DNA from: Hamadaea sp013361475
GTDB lineage: Bacteria > Actinomycetota > Actinomycetes > Mycobacteriales > Micromonosporaceae
DNA length: 64,000 nucleotides
Direction of reading: 5' to 3'
Assembly: GCF_040654195.1 (NCBI RefSeq)
Contig: NZ_JBFAHM010000015.1
Coordinates: forward strand, 160,020-224,019
Position 1 is the first letter of the stretch. Every line of letters starts with the position of its first letter. The notes under the pieces are model-generated. The model worked only from the letters and a program-made list of their open reading frames with translations, had not been told where the DNA came from and did no database searches. The translations under genes were made by a program, and so were the position numbers. Below, in pieces: positions 52,312-61,900 of this stretch.

Positions 52312-52375
52312 GCCTGCCTCCTTCAACGTGCTCAGGACGGGTGTCGACGTCGCGTGGTGGGCGCTCCGACCTCGT

Positions 52376-52393
52376 TGGTGGATCGATTCACCA
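52376..52393. promoter_or_regulatory. LacI-family operator upstream of the Fbp-type operon
   Basis: TGGTGGATCGATTCACCA: 8 of 9 positions are symmetric around a central CG. It lies 65 nt upstream of the binding-lipoprotein start, between it and the LacI gene, where a repressor would be expected to bind. Confidence 0.7.
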
Positions 52394-52466
52394 CGCCGGG
52401 CACGAGACAACCAGGCGCACTCGGTTGTGTCAAGAGCGTTGCTCAGATGACGGGCCGGTGAAGGCC

Positions 52467-53498
52467 TTACCGGATCGACGATGCAGGCTTTCGAACCTTA
52501 GGGTGGTCGCCGCACGACTCCCGCACGATGAGCTTGGGTTCGGCCAGATTGGACCGCACCGTCGGCTCCTCACCGGAGATCACCGCCAGCAGCGCCCGCG
52601 CAGCCGTCTCGCCGAGGAGCCGCCCGTTGGTCGCGACGCTCGTCAGCGATGGCACCGAGGCCTGCGCGGCGGCGACGTCGTCGTAGCCGATGATCCGTGT
52701 GCGGCCCGCCAGCCCTTCGTCGTACAGGGCCCGGGCGACGCCCATCGCGATGCTGTCGTTGTGGCAGACGACTCCGTCCGGCAGCTCGCCGGCGGCCAGC
52801 TCGTGCCCGGCCCGCATTCCGGCCGCCACGGTGGCTTCAGTGGTGACGTCGGTGAGAGTGACATCGGCGCCCGATTCAGCGACCGCCCGGCGTACGCCGT
52901 CGAGCCGGTCGATCCGGGCGACGCCGAGCGTAGGTCCGCCGATGTAGGCGATCGAACGGCACTCGTGTGCGCGAATGAGGTGGTCGGCCGCCAGGAATCC
53001 GCCCCGCACCTCGTCGGAGCCGACATACGGTTCGGTGGCCCCGGCGACGTAGCGGCTCAGGAAGACCGTGGGCACCTCCCACGAGTGAATCGCGTCGACC
53101 AGGTCCTCGCCGCTGCCGGTCGCCGGGATGATCGCCAGCGCAGCCACCTGGTGCTCCCGCAGCATCCGCAGCAACCGCGCCTGCTGGTCGAGCTGGTCGC
53201 GTGTCGACACCATCAGCGACATGTAGCCGCTGTCGGTAAAGGTCGACTCGACCCCGATCAGGACCTCCCCGAAGAACGGACGGTCGATGTTGGGCACGAT
53301 GACGCCGACGGTCCGGCCTTTGCGCCGCAGCGACGCCGCGCCCTCGTTGTAGACATACCCGAGTGTCTCGATCGACGCCAGCACCCGCTCCCGGGTGGCC
53401 GTCGACACTCGTCCCGTGCCGGTGATGACGTACGAGGCAGTGGTTCGTGACACCCCCGCGTGCCGAGCGACGTCGATCAAGGTCACCCGTCTGCCCAT
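52467..53498 (-). CDS. LacI-family regulator of the ABC-lyase operon
   Basis: 343 residues. The HTH VTLIDVARHAGVSRTTASYVITG is at residues 5-27; the hinge EGAASLRRKGRTVG and the binding-protein-like effector domain follow (VGVIVPNIDRPFFGEVLIGVESTF, VVCHNDSIAMGVARALYDEG, VPSLTSVATNGRLLGETAARALLAVISGE). It lies on the same strand just upstream of the transporter operon, with an operator between them, so it probably represses the operon in the absence of substrate. A related site near 55.9 kb may extend its regulon to the GH43 or RHS genes. Confidence 0.92.
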   Translation of the reverse strand: MGRRVTLIDVARHAGVSRTTASYVITGTGRVSTATRERVLASIETLGYVYNEGAASLRRKGRTVGVIVPNIDRPFFGEVLIGVESTFTDSGYMSLMVSTRDQLDQQARLLRMLREHQVAALAIIPATGSGEDLVDAIHSWEVPTVFLSRYVAGATEPYVGSDEVRGGFLAADHLIRAHECRSIAYIGGPTLGVARIDRLDGVRRAVAESGADVTLTDVTTEATVAAGMRAGHELAAGELPDGVVCHNDSIAMGVARALYDEGLAGRTRIIGYDDVAAAQASVPSLTSVATNGRLLGETAARALLAVISGEEPTVRSNLAEPKLIVRESCGDHPKVRKPASSIR

Positions 53499-53539
53499 GC
53501 GATCACGCTAGCAGGCACCGAGCACGTGTCGCGCGCCCC

Positions 53540-53557
53540 GCCGCCGTGCGCGGCGGC
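53540..53557. terminator. Short GC hairpin
   Basis: GCCGCCG-TGCG-CGGCGGC, a perfect 7-bp stem with a tetraloop, in the 166-bp gap between the endonuclease-like gene's 3' end and the LacI start. It probably terminates the minus-strand gene that starts at 54468 poorly, if at all, because it lies 108 nt past that stop. Confidence 0.4.
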
Positions 53558-53664
53558 CTGCGCCGGCACCGCGCCCGCGAGCCGGATGTCACCGCCGCCA
53601 CCCGGCGCGAGAAGGGGCCGAAGGCCGGCCGGCCACCGACCTTCGACCCCGGATCTACTCGGCG

Positions 53665-54468
53665 TCAGACGGCACGGACGTGGAAGATCGCCAGTCGGGC
53701 GTTGTGCGAGTCGACGTTCATGTCGATCGTCTTGGTGGTGTTCAGGGTGATCTGCACCGAACCGTTGCCGGGCAACCAGTGCAGGCGGTCGATGCCGGTG
53801 CCGAACGCCTTCTGCTCGGCGGCCAGGTCCGAGGCGGTGCCGAAGTCCGGGCGGTTGGTGTCCGCGCCCCAGATCACCAGCCTGCCCGCGTTGTGATGGG
53901 CGAGTGCCCTGGCCTTGTGGATGTCCCGCATCAGCCACCACTCGTCGCGCAGGTCCGTGCGCTGGTCGCCGTTGAACGCGTTCGCGATGTAGTGGGTGTT
54001 GAGCACCGCGAACTCGACGGCGGGATAATCTTGATGCCGGACGACGACCTCGTTGAACCAACGGGGTGGGGTCACACCGGTGATGCCGCCATGGGCGCGC
54101 TCGGTCCGGCTGGACACGACGATCCACGGCCTGCCGACGCAGATCGGAATCCGGAACGACGTCTCGTGGCGCAGGAAAGCCTTGGTGTAGAGCGGCCCGA
54201 AGTAGTGGTCGATCATCTCTTCTTCGCCGGAGTCGCCTTCGCTGATCTCCTGGAAGCAGACCAACGGCCGGTTGTCGCCGTCGGCGTTGCGTACGGCGTC
54301 GAACGCGGCGTCCCGGGCGCCGAGGTTGTCCCGGCCGACGTTCGCCGTGATCACCGGCAGCCGGAACCAGTCGGTCGCCGCCGATGCCGTGCCTGCGCCC
54401 GCGACGGCGCCGGCGAGCACGCCTCCGCCGATCGCGAGTGCCTTACGCCTGCTCATCTTGCTGGTCAT
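53665..54468 (-). CDS. Secreted endonuclease/exonuclease/phosphatase-fold protein
   Basis: 267 residues. A Tat signal (SRRKALAIGGGVLAGAVAGAG, cleavage near ASAA) precedes an EEP-type fold: ITANVGRDNLGARDAAFDAVR at strand 1, LVCFQEISEGDSGEEE with the metal-binding Glu, AVLNTHYIANAFNGD in the middle, and VIWGADTNRPDFG with the Asp/Asn pair. The final His region is FHV, with a weaker SDH equivalent (MNVDSHNARLA). It may be a secreted phosphodiesterase or nuclease. Start 54468 has GGGAG upstream. It follows the GH43 gene on the same strand after a long hairpin. Confidence 0.85.
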   Translation of the reverse strand: MTSKMSRRKALAIGGGVLAGAVAGAGTASAATDWFRLPVITANVGRDNLGARDAAFDAVRNADGDNRPLVCFQEISEGDSGEEEMIDHYFGPLYTKAFLRHETSFRIPICVGRPWIVVSSRTERAHGGITGVTPPRWFNEVVVRHQDYPAVEFAVLNTHYIANAFNGDQRTDLRDEWWLMRDIHKARALAHHNAGRLVIWGADTNRPDFGTASDLAAEQKAFGTGIDRLHWLPGNGSVQITLNTTKTIDMNVDSHNARLAIFHVRAV

Positions 54469-54524
54469 AGTCGGACTCCCGTCAAATGCGTACATGGAAA
54501 CGAGGGGGCTGGGAATGTTCGCCG

Positions 54525-54600
54525 GCCATCCACGCGCTTTGCCGTGGGCTGCTCCACCCTGAGCCTTACGAGGCGGCCGTCGGGCAAGCGCGTGGATGGC
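54525..54600 (-). terminator. Long inverted repeat after the GH43 gene
   Basis: A 15-bp perfect stem (GCCATCCACGCGCTT at 54525-54539, complement at 54586-54600) encloses a 46-nt loop that can itself fold partly. It begins 7 nt after the GH43 stop, so it is probably its terminator, though the long loop is unusual. Confidence 0.55.
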
Positions 54601-54607
54601 GGGTCCG

Positions 54608-55702
54608 TCATTCGACGTAGAAGCCGCCGGAGTCGAGCTTGAGCTCGCCGATGATCGGGTGGCGCTTGCCGGTCGCGGTGTCGTACCAGGCCCAGACGAC
54701 GCACCGGCGGTTGCCTTCGGTGTAGAAGGCCGCCATGGCGCCGGGGCCGGTGTGGTTGCCGGGCAGTCCGCGGTACGGCCCGAGCCCTCCGCTACCGGTG
54801 TAGCCGAAGTAAGGCTGGTTGGCGCCGTCCTTCAACAGCGTGCACCGGCTGGACGGGATCGGGCTGGTGCCGCAGTCGGCGATGCCGGTCGCGTACCGGG
54901 CGCTGTTCCAGTTGTTGCCGGAGAACAGCAGGTAGTAGTGGCTGGCGCCGCCGACGAAGATCGACGGATTCTCGATGACGTGGGTCTCGCCGGAGTCGTT
55001 GACGGTGTCCCAGACCAGGTCGGTGCTCTTCAGCGCGTCGCGACGGGTGCTCCAGAGGGCGAAGCCGTCGGAGCCGACCTGCACGATGGAGATCCCGGTC
55101 TCCGGGTACGAGGTGATGGCGTCGTCGCGGTAGGCGACGTAGAGCTTGCCGTTCGCCACGAAGGGATTGGGGTCGATGGCCCACCGGCCGCCACTGGGAC
55201 AGGCCCATTCGCCCTTGTTGGTGAAGGAGCTCTTGGCGCCGCCGGAGGTGGCCAGTCCGATGCACTTCTGGCTGGTGCCGGCCTTCGTCGCCGCGTAGTA
55301 CATGTAGTACGTGCCGTTGAACTCTGCGACACCGGGCGCCCAGACGGCGCCGTTGTCGACGGCCCATGAGCCCGGGCCGGAGGGCAGCGCGTCGCCGGCC
55401 ACGCAGTCGGACATGCCGACCGTGTCGCCTGATCCGTGGTTGAGGAAGGGCACGTACAACGTCACGCCGGTCTGGGCGCCGCAGCGGGGGCCGGCACCGG
55501 AGCCCACGGTCGTGCCGTAGGTGACGTAGGTGCCGTCCTTGGCTTGCACGGTGCTCGGGTCGGCCAGGCTGAACGACGACGAGCCGGTGGATGCCTGGGC
55601 GGCGGTCGGCCCGTCGGGTGCGCCGAGCGCGACCGCTCCGGTGACCGCCAGCACCACTGCCAATGTGGCCGCGAGCAGCGATTTCTTCCGTGGTCTGGTC
55701 AT
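54608..55702 (-). CDS. Secreted GH43-type arabinofuranosidase/xylosidase
   Basis: 364 residues. A Sec signal (residues 1-35, basic MTRPRKKSLL then a hydrophobic core) is followed by a five-bladed beta-propeller of GH43 type. The three acidic residues are Asp48 in SLADPSTV (base), Asp177 in WAIDPNPF (pKa modulator) and Glu244 in HVIENPSIF (acid). Other family motifs are WAPGVAEFNGTYYMYYAATK, YYLLFSGNNW and GPGAMAAFYTEG. It is inverting and removes arabinofuranose or xylose from side chains outside the cell. AAGGAGGATCT precedes ATG 55702; upstream in-frame ATGs lie in the promoter. Confidence 0.9.
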   Translation of the reverse strand: MTRPRKKSLLAATLAVVLAVTGAVALGAPDGPTAAQASTGSSSFSLADPSTVQAKDGTYVTYGTTVGSGAGPRCGAQTGVTLYVPFLNHGSGDTVGMSDCVAGDALPSGPGSWAVDNGAVWAPGVAEFNGTYYMYYAATKAGTSQKCIGLATSGGAKSSFTNKGEWACPSGGRWAIDPNPFVANGKLYVAYRDDAITSYPETGISIVQVGSDGFALWSTRRDALKSTDLVWDTVNDSGETHVIENPSIFVGGASHYYLLFSGNNWNSARYATGIADCGTSPIPSSRCTLLKDGANQPYFGYTGSGGLGPYRGLPGNHTGPGAMAAFYTEGNRRCVVWAWYDTATGKRHPIIGELKLDSGGFYVE

Positions 55703-55803
55703 AGATCCTCCTTCTTCGAACCCGGGGGTCCTCGGCCCGGGTACGCGAAAATCCGTAACATCTTTACCGGCACGGATGGAAAAATGGAACCACGTCGAAC
55801 GAC

Positions 55804-55823
55804 TTTCCATCAAACGATGGAAA
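55804..55823. promoter_or_regulatory. Palindrome TTTCCATC-AAAC-GATGGAAA
   Basis: Perfect 8-bp arms about 100 nt upstream of the GH43 start. Nearby are further ATGGAA repeats (around 55778-55792), which suggests a regulator binding to several half-sites. Confidence 0.6.
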
Positions 55824-55880
55824 TTTCTCGAAGTTTTGCCAGGTCCGGCGGATGCCGGTGGACGAGGTGCGTTCTGCCCC

Positions 55881-55900
55881 TTGATTAATCGATTCACCAA
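55881..55900. promoter_or_regulatory. LacI-type operator between GH43 and RHS genes
   Basis: The sequence centred on AATCGATT at 55890/55891 is symmetric at 8 of 10 positions and shares ATCGATTCACCA with the operator at 52376-52393. This suggests control by the same LacI-family regulator. Confidence 0.5.
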
Positions 55901-55955
55901 CCGCACACTTTCTCACGAACTCTGGTCTGGTGCCAGCGCTCGAGAGGAGTCCGTT

Positions 55956-58900
55956 ATGGACCGTCGTCGCCGTCGTATGCTTGCCGGCCTGCTCCTCAGC
56001 GCGGTGATGCTGGTGGTCACCACGATTCCGCAACCGGCGACGATATTCGGCCCGGTGGATGTGGAGGTGAGCTGGCTGTGGTCCTGGCTGACCGCGCCGT
56101 CCGCCTTCGCCGACGGCCATCCGATCGGCCCCGTGCAGGAGAGCGGGACGGCGGCCGGCAAGGGTCACTACGTCGAGTACGCCGACACGAAGGCGTCCGG
56201 CGGCGCGGGCCGGGCTCCGGACAAGACGCCCGCCGAACGGCAGGACGGCCGGGTTCAGCAACTGACCACACCGGACATCAAAGGTTTCGAACCCGGCCGG
56301 AGCGTACGCAGCGCGAAGGACTCGACGGCGGGCTCGGATCTGTTCGTGAACCCGGACGGCTCCTACACCCGTGAGGTGTCTCAGGGCACCGTCAACTTCC
56401 GGGACTCCACCGGCACCTGGCAGAAGATCGACGCACGAGTGACGTCGGCGGGGGAGCGGCTGGGCCAGCAGGCGAACCGGCTGGGGCTGCAGTTCGCGCG
56501 CCACGGCGATGATGAGCGGCTGGTGTCGGCGTCGTTCGACGGTCTCGGGTTCGGCTACTCGTTGCGGGGTGCGGCCGCTGTTCCGGCGCAGGCCGGGGCG
56601 TACTCGGTGACCTATGCCGGCGTGTTGCCGGGGACCGACCTCGTGGTGGAGTCGCGGGAGAGCGGGGTCAAGGAGTCGATCGTGCTTCAGCAGCGAAGCG
56701 CTGTGCACGAGTGGGTGTTCCCGCTCCGGCTGGACGGTCTCGTTCCCGCCCTCGACGCGAGTGGCGGTGTCCTGCTCACGGATGCCAAAGGCACCGTCAA
56801 GGGCCGCATCCCGCCTGGCCTCATGCACGACGCCAAGTTCGACACCGCCAGTGGCGAGCTCACCACGTCGAACGCCGTCCGCTACGAACTGGTCGAGGTC
56901 GACGGCGGCGTCGGTCTGAAGGTGATCGCCGACGAGCAGTGGCTCAACGCGCCCGAGCGCGTCTACCCCGTGACGGTCGACCCGACCGCGGAGTTCATGA
57001 ACACCTCCGACACCTACATGTACTACGGCAACGACGTGGACCACTCGGCTGAAGACAACCTCGCGGTCGGCACCTGGGACGCCGGCACGCACCGGGGCAA
57101 GGCGCTGATGGCCTTCTCCGGTTTCGGCGGCACGTTCAACGGACTGCGGATCACGTCGGCCCGGCTGTACCTGTTCCTCACCTGGCAGGGCAGCTGCACT
57201 GCGCAGCCGTACTCGGTCCACCGGGTCAATGAGTCGTGGTCGCAGAGCACCGTCCGCTACGGCGCCGTCGACTACTCCGGCCCGGCTTACAGCGCGGAGA
57301 TCGGGCGGCAGACGCCGACGAGCTATTCGCAGGCGTGCGCGAACACCGGAGGCGACCGGACGGTCGGCGAGTGGACGAGTGTCGAGCTGGACAAGGCGAC
57401 CCTCGACGGCTGGCTCAACGGCACGATTCCCAATTACGGCCTGCTGGTGAGCGCCAACCCCACCCAGACGACCGACTTCAAGCGGTTCACCTCGCGCAAC
57501 GGCCCGTCCGGTGCGGTCTGCGACAGCCATACGTGCGCACCGTTCCTGTCGGTGTCCTACACCCCGAACAAGGCTCCGCAGATCGATTCGCAGTATCCGC
57601 CGCGGGATTATCAGGCGACATCTCTGACGCCGGAGTTGCTGGCCCGGGGGCACGATCCGGATGTGTGGCCGAAGGCGATGCAGTACAACTTCAAGGTCAA
57701 CGACGCGTCGGGTGCGCTGGTGGCCACGTCGGGGTGGACCAGCTCGTCGAGCTGGACCGTGCCCGCGGGCAAGTTGCAGTGGTCGAAGACGTACTACTGG
57801 TGGGTCGTGTCGTACGACGGCTGGGCGACGAGTCCGGATCCGTTGAACGTGGCGTACTACTTCCCGTTGTCGACGCCGCCGCCGCAGCCGCTGGTGACGT
57901 CCGGGCTGTCGCAGGATGGCGGCGGTCGCGGGTTCGAGCCCAGCGTGGGCAATTACACGACGGAGGCGATGGACGCCCAGGTCGCCACGGTCGGTCCAGC
58001 GCTGGCGATCCAACGGTCGTACAACAGCCGCGATCCGCGTACCGGGTCGGCGTTCGGCGCGGGCTGGTCGACGGTGGTCGACGCCGACATCATCGAGCGA
58101 TTCACGACGGCGAACGCGAAGACGGTGGTGATCACGTATCCCACCGGCGTCGAGGTCGCATACGGGCGTAACGCCGATGGGAGTTTCACTCCGCCGTCGG
58201 GCCGGTTCTCGGTGCTCACCGCGGTCACCGGCGGCTACTCGCTGCTGGACAAGGACGGCACGACCTATCTGTTCACCCGGCAGGTCGCGGGGACGGCCGG
58301 CTCGAACGCGGCGTACGGGCTGACGTCGATCAAGGATTCGGCAGGTCGGGCGCTGTCATTGGCATACAACGCGAGCGGACAGGTCGGGACGATCACGTCG
58401 GCTTCCGGGCGGGCGCTGCATCTGACGTGGTCGACGCCCGCGGGGGCGAGCAAGGCGCACGTCGCCACGGTGTTCACCGACCCGGCCACCGCCGGGGACG
58501 CCAGCACGGTTTCCACCTGGGTGTACGCGTACAGCGGCGACCAGTTGACGAAGGTGTGCCCGCCGAGCGACGCCACGCACTGCACGACCTACGAGTACGG
58601 CACCGGGTCGCAGTACCCGACGGCATTGCTGGATGCGGGTCCGCACTCGTATTGGCGGTTGTCTGAGGCGGCTGGTGCGACCAAGGCGGCGAGCACTGTG
58701 CTCGACAACGGCGGCACCGACGCCGCCACGTACGCCAATGTGCAGCTGGGCCAATCGGGGCCGCTGCCGGGGTCGGCCGCCACCGCCGCCGCGTTCAACG
58801 GCACCTCCTCCTATGTGGAGGTCCCGGGCAAGCTGGTGACCGCGGCGAGTTATCAGTCTTTGAGCATGTGGTTTAAGACGACCACGCCGGACTCGGTGTT

Positions 58901-61900
58901 GTTCAGCTACCAGAAGGACCCGATCACCGCCGGCACGACGGCGGGCAACTACACGCCGGGCATCTACATCGGCAGCAGCGGCAAGTTGCGGGCGGCGTTC
59001 TGGACCAACGACGTCGGAGCGGGCATCGTGTCGGCCAACCCGGTGACCAACGGAGCTTGGCATCATCTGGTGCTGGCGGCGGCGGGAAACACGCAGACGC
59101 TCTACCTCGACGGGCAGGTTGTCGGTAGCCGGAGCGGGTTGATCACGCTGGTGGACGCGTACAGCGCGACGCATGAGTACATCGGGGCGGGCTTCCTCGG
59201 TGGCGCTTGGCCGGATCAGTCGCACCAGTCGGGCACGTCGAGTCAGGGGTACGCGAACTACTTCACCGGCACGATCTCCGACGTGGCGCTGTTCGACCGG
59301 ACGCTGACCGCCGCCGATGTGGCGAGCCTGCGTGGCACGGCCGCGGCGGCCGCACACCCGTTGACGAAGATCGTCCGCCCGTCGGGTGCGACTGCGGCCC
59401 AGATCACCTACCACCCGGTCAGCGGGGTCGTGACGCAGGTGATCGACGAGCACAACGGCACCTGGAAGATCAGCACGCCCACGGTTTCCGGCTCGTCGCA
59501 GATCTACGCGGCGTCGGTGCTGTCCGGCGGCCCGGCCGACTATCTCCGGATGAACGAGACCGGCGTCTCCGAGGCAGTCAACGAGGTCAACGGCGGCGTC
59601 GCGACCTACAACACGGTGACCCTCGGCTCCGCCGGCCCGTTCGCCGACGCGACGGCGGCCAAGTTCAACGGAACCACCTCCTACGTCGAGCTGCCGGCCA
59701 CCGAGGTCCCCGGAACCGCGCCGAACTCGGTGTCGATGTGGTTCAGCATGCCGTCCGGATCGACCAAGGGCGGCGTGCTGTACGCGTACCAAAGCATGTC
59801 CATGGACGACGTCGACGCGGCCGGCAGCTGGGTGCCGGCGCTGTATGTCGGCGTGGACGGCAAGCTGCGTGGCGGTTTCTGGACCGGCAGCGCCGCGAAC
59901 GTCGTGACCACCGCGACGTCGGTGGCCGACGGCAAGTGGCACCACGTGGCTTTGGCGGCGAGCAGCACCAGCCAGTCCCTCTACCTGGACGGGACGCTGG
60001 TCGGAACCCGCAACGCGACCCGGGTCGCACCCTCTACCGCGCCCGCGTACGCCTACCTGGGTGCGGGGAAATGGTCGTCTAGTTGGGCGGGGTACGACGG
60101 GGACTCGTCGGGCTACTTCCCCGGGTCGATCGGCGAGTTCGCGTTCTTCGCGTCGCAGGTGAGCGCGGCGCAGGTCGCCGATCAGGTCGCGGCCGGCAAG
60201 AACGCCACGGCGAACGCGGCAGGCGCGGCCTTGGCGAAGCGGATCGTGGTGACCGATCCGCTGAACGCGACGACGACTTATCTGTACGACGTGGACAACG
60301 GCAACCGGCAGGTGGCTGAGATCTGGGCCGACGGCGGGTCCGAGCGGCAGACGACCTACGGCTACAAGGACGGCTTCCTGCGGACGGTCACCGACCCGAA
60401 CGGCAACGTGACCACCAGCGAGCACGACGCGCGCGGTAACACGATCTCGGAGCAGACGTGCCAGGACCGGTCGGCCGGGAAGTGCTCGACGGTCTACTAC
60501 ACGTACTACTTGAACGCGGCGTCGCCGGGCGATCTGCGCAACGATCAGCTGACGGAGATCCGGGACGGCCGGTCGGCCAGCGCCACCGACAACACGTATC
60601 TGACGAAGTTCGAGTACGACGCGCTGGGCAACAAGGTGAAGACGACCGACGCGCTGGGCCGGATCGCCAAGGTTGACTACACCGACGGGACGACGGTCGC
60701 GGCGGCCGACGGCGGCTTCGCCCCGGCCGGTCTGCCGTGGCGGATCACCTCGCCCGGTGGTCAGGTGCAGACGACGACCTACTTCGCCAACGGTGACGTC
60801 GCGCAGGTGACCGACCCGGCGGGGCTGGTCACGAAGCTCGGATACGACGGCCTGGGCCGGGTGGTGTCGAAGACCGAGATCTCCGACGGTTACCCGGCCG
60901 GGCTGGTGACGCGCGTGGTCTACGACAAGCTCGGGCGCATCGTCCAGCAGACCGATCCGGCGACGACCAACCGGGTGACTGGAGCCGTCCACACCCCGGT
61001 GACCACGACGAGCTACAACTTCGACGGGCAGATCACTCAGCAGACGGTCAGCGACGCGACCGGCGGTGACGCCGCCCGGACGTTGAAGAACAGCTACGAC
61101 GCGTTGGGTCACATCGCGACGGCGACCGACGCCACCGGCAAAGTCACGACGTTCGGCTATGACCTCTACGGGAACATGACTCGGGAGGTCGACGAGACCG
61201 GGGTGGAGACCCGGTACGCGTACGACGCGAACGGGCATCTGCTGACGACCACGCTCGTGGGTTACACCGGCGATCCGAACAGCCCGAGCGCTGCGGTCGA
61301 CCTGGTGACCGAGTCGCGGGCGTACGATCCGGCCGGGCGGCTCGCCTCGATCACCGACGCGATGGGTTTCGTCACGGCTTTCCTCTACACCGACAACAAC
61401 CTGCAGGTCGCGGTGATTCAGAAGAACGCCGACGGCAGCCAGGCCTACATCGCCGAGCAGACCGAGTACGACGCGGCCGGCAACGCGATCCGAGAAATCA
61501 CCAACAACAACGCCACCGAGACCAAGTACACGGTGGACGCCGTCGGCCGCGTCACCGACGAGACGCTCGACCCCAACGGCGTAGCTCGTAAGACGCAATA
61601 TTCCTACAACAACGACGACCAGGTCACCGCGAAGTGGTACGGCGACTACAGCGGCTACTTCGGCATGGTCGGTAGCACCTACGACACCGCCGGCCGGATC
61701 ACGTCTGACTTCGTGCGTTCGTCCGGACCGCTGTCACCGGCCGGCTGGTGGAAGCTCAACGCGACCAAGGGCACCAACGTCGTCGACAGCTCCGACCACG
61801 ACTTCACCGCGACTGCGACGAGCGGTGTGACCTGGTCCGGCGGTGCTGCGACGTTCAACGGCAGCACCGGCTGGGCCACCACAGCCGAACGCGTCCTGGA

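Noticed and set aside
58356..61598. Long minus-strand frame opposite the RHS protein
   Set aside because: Antisense shadow of the in-frame YD/LamG sequence on the plus strand, which is open without interruption from 55956.
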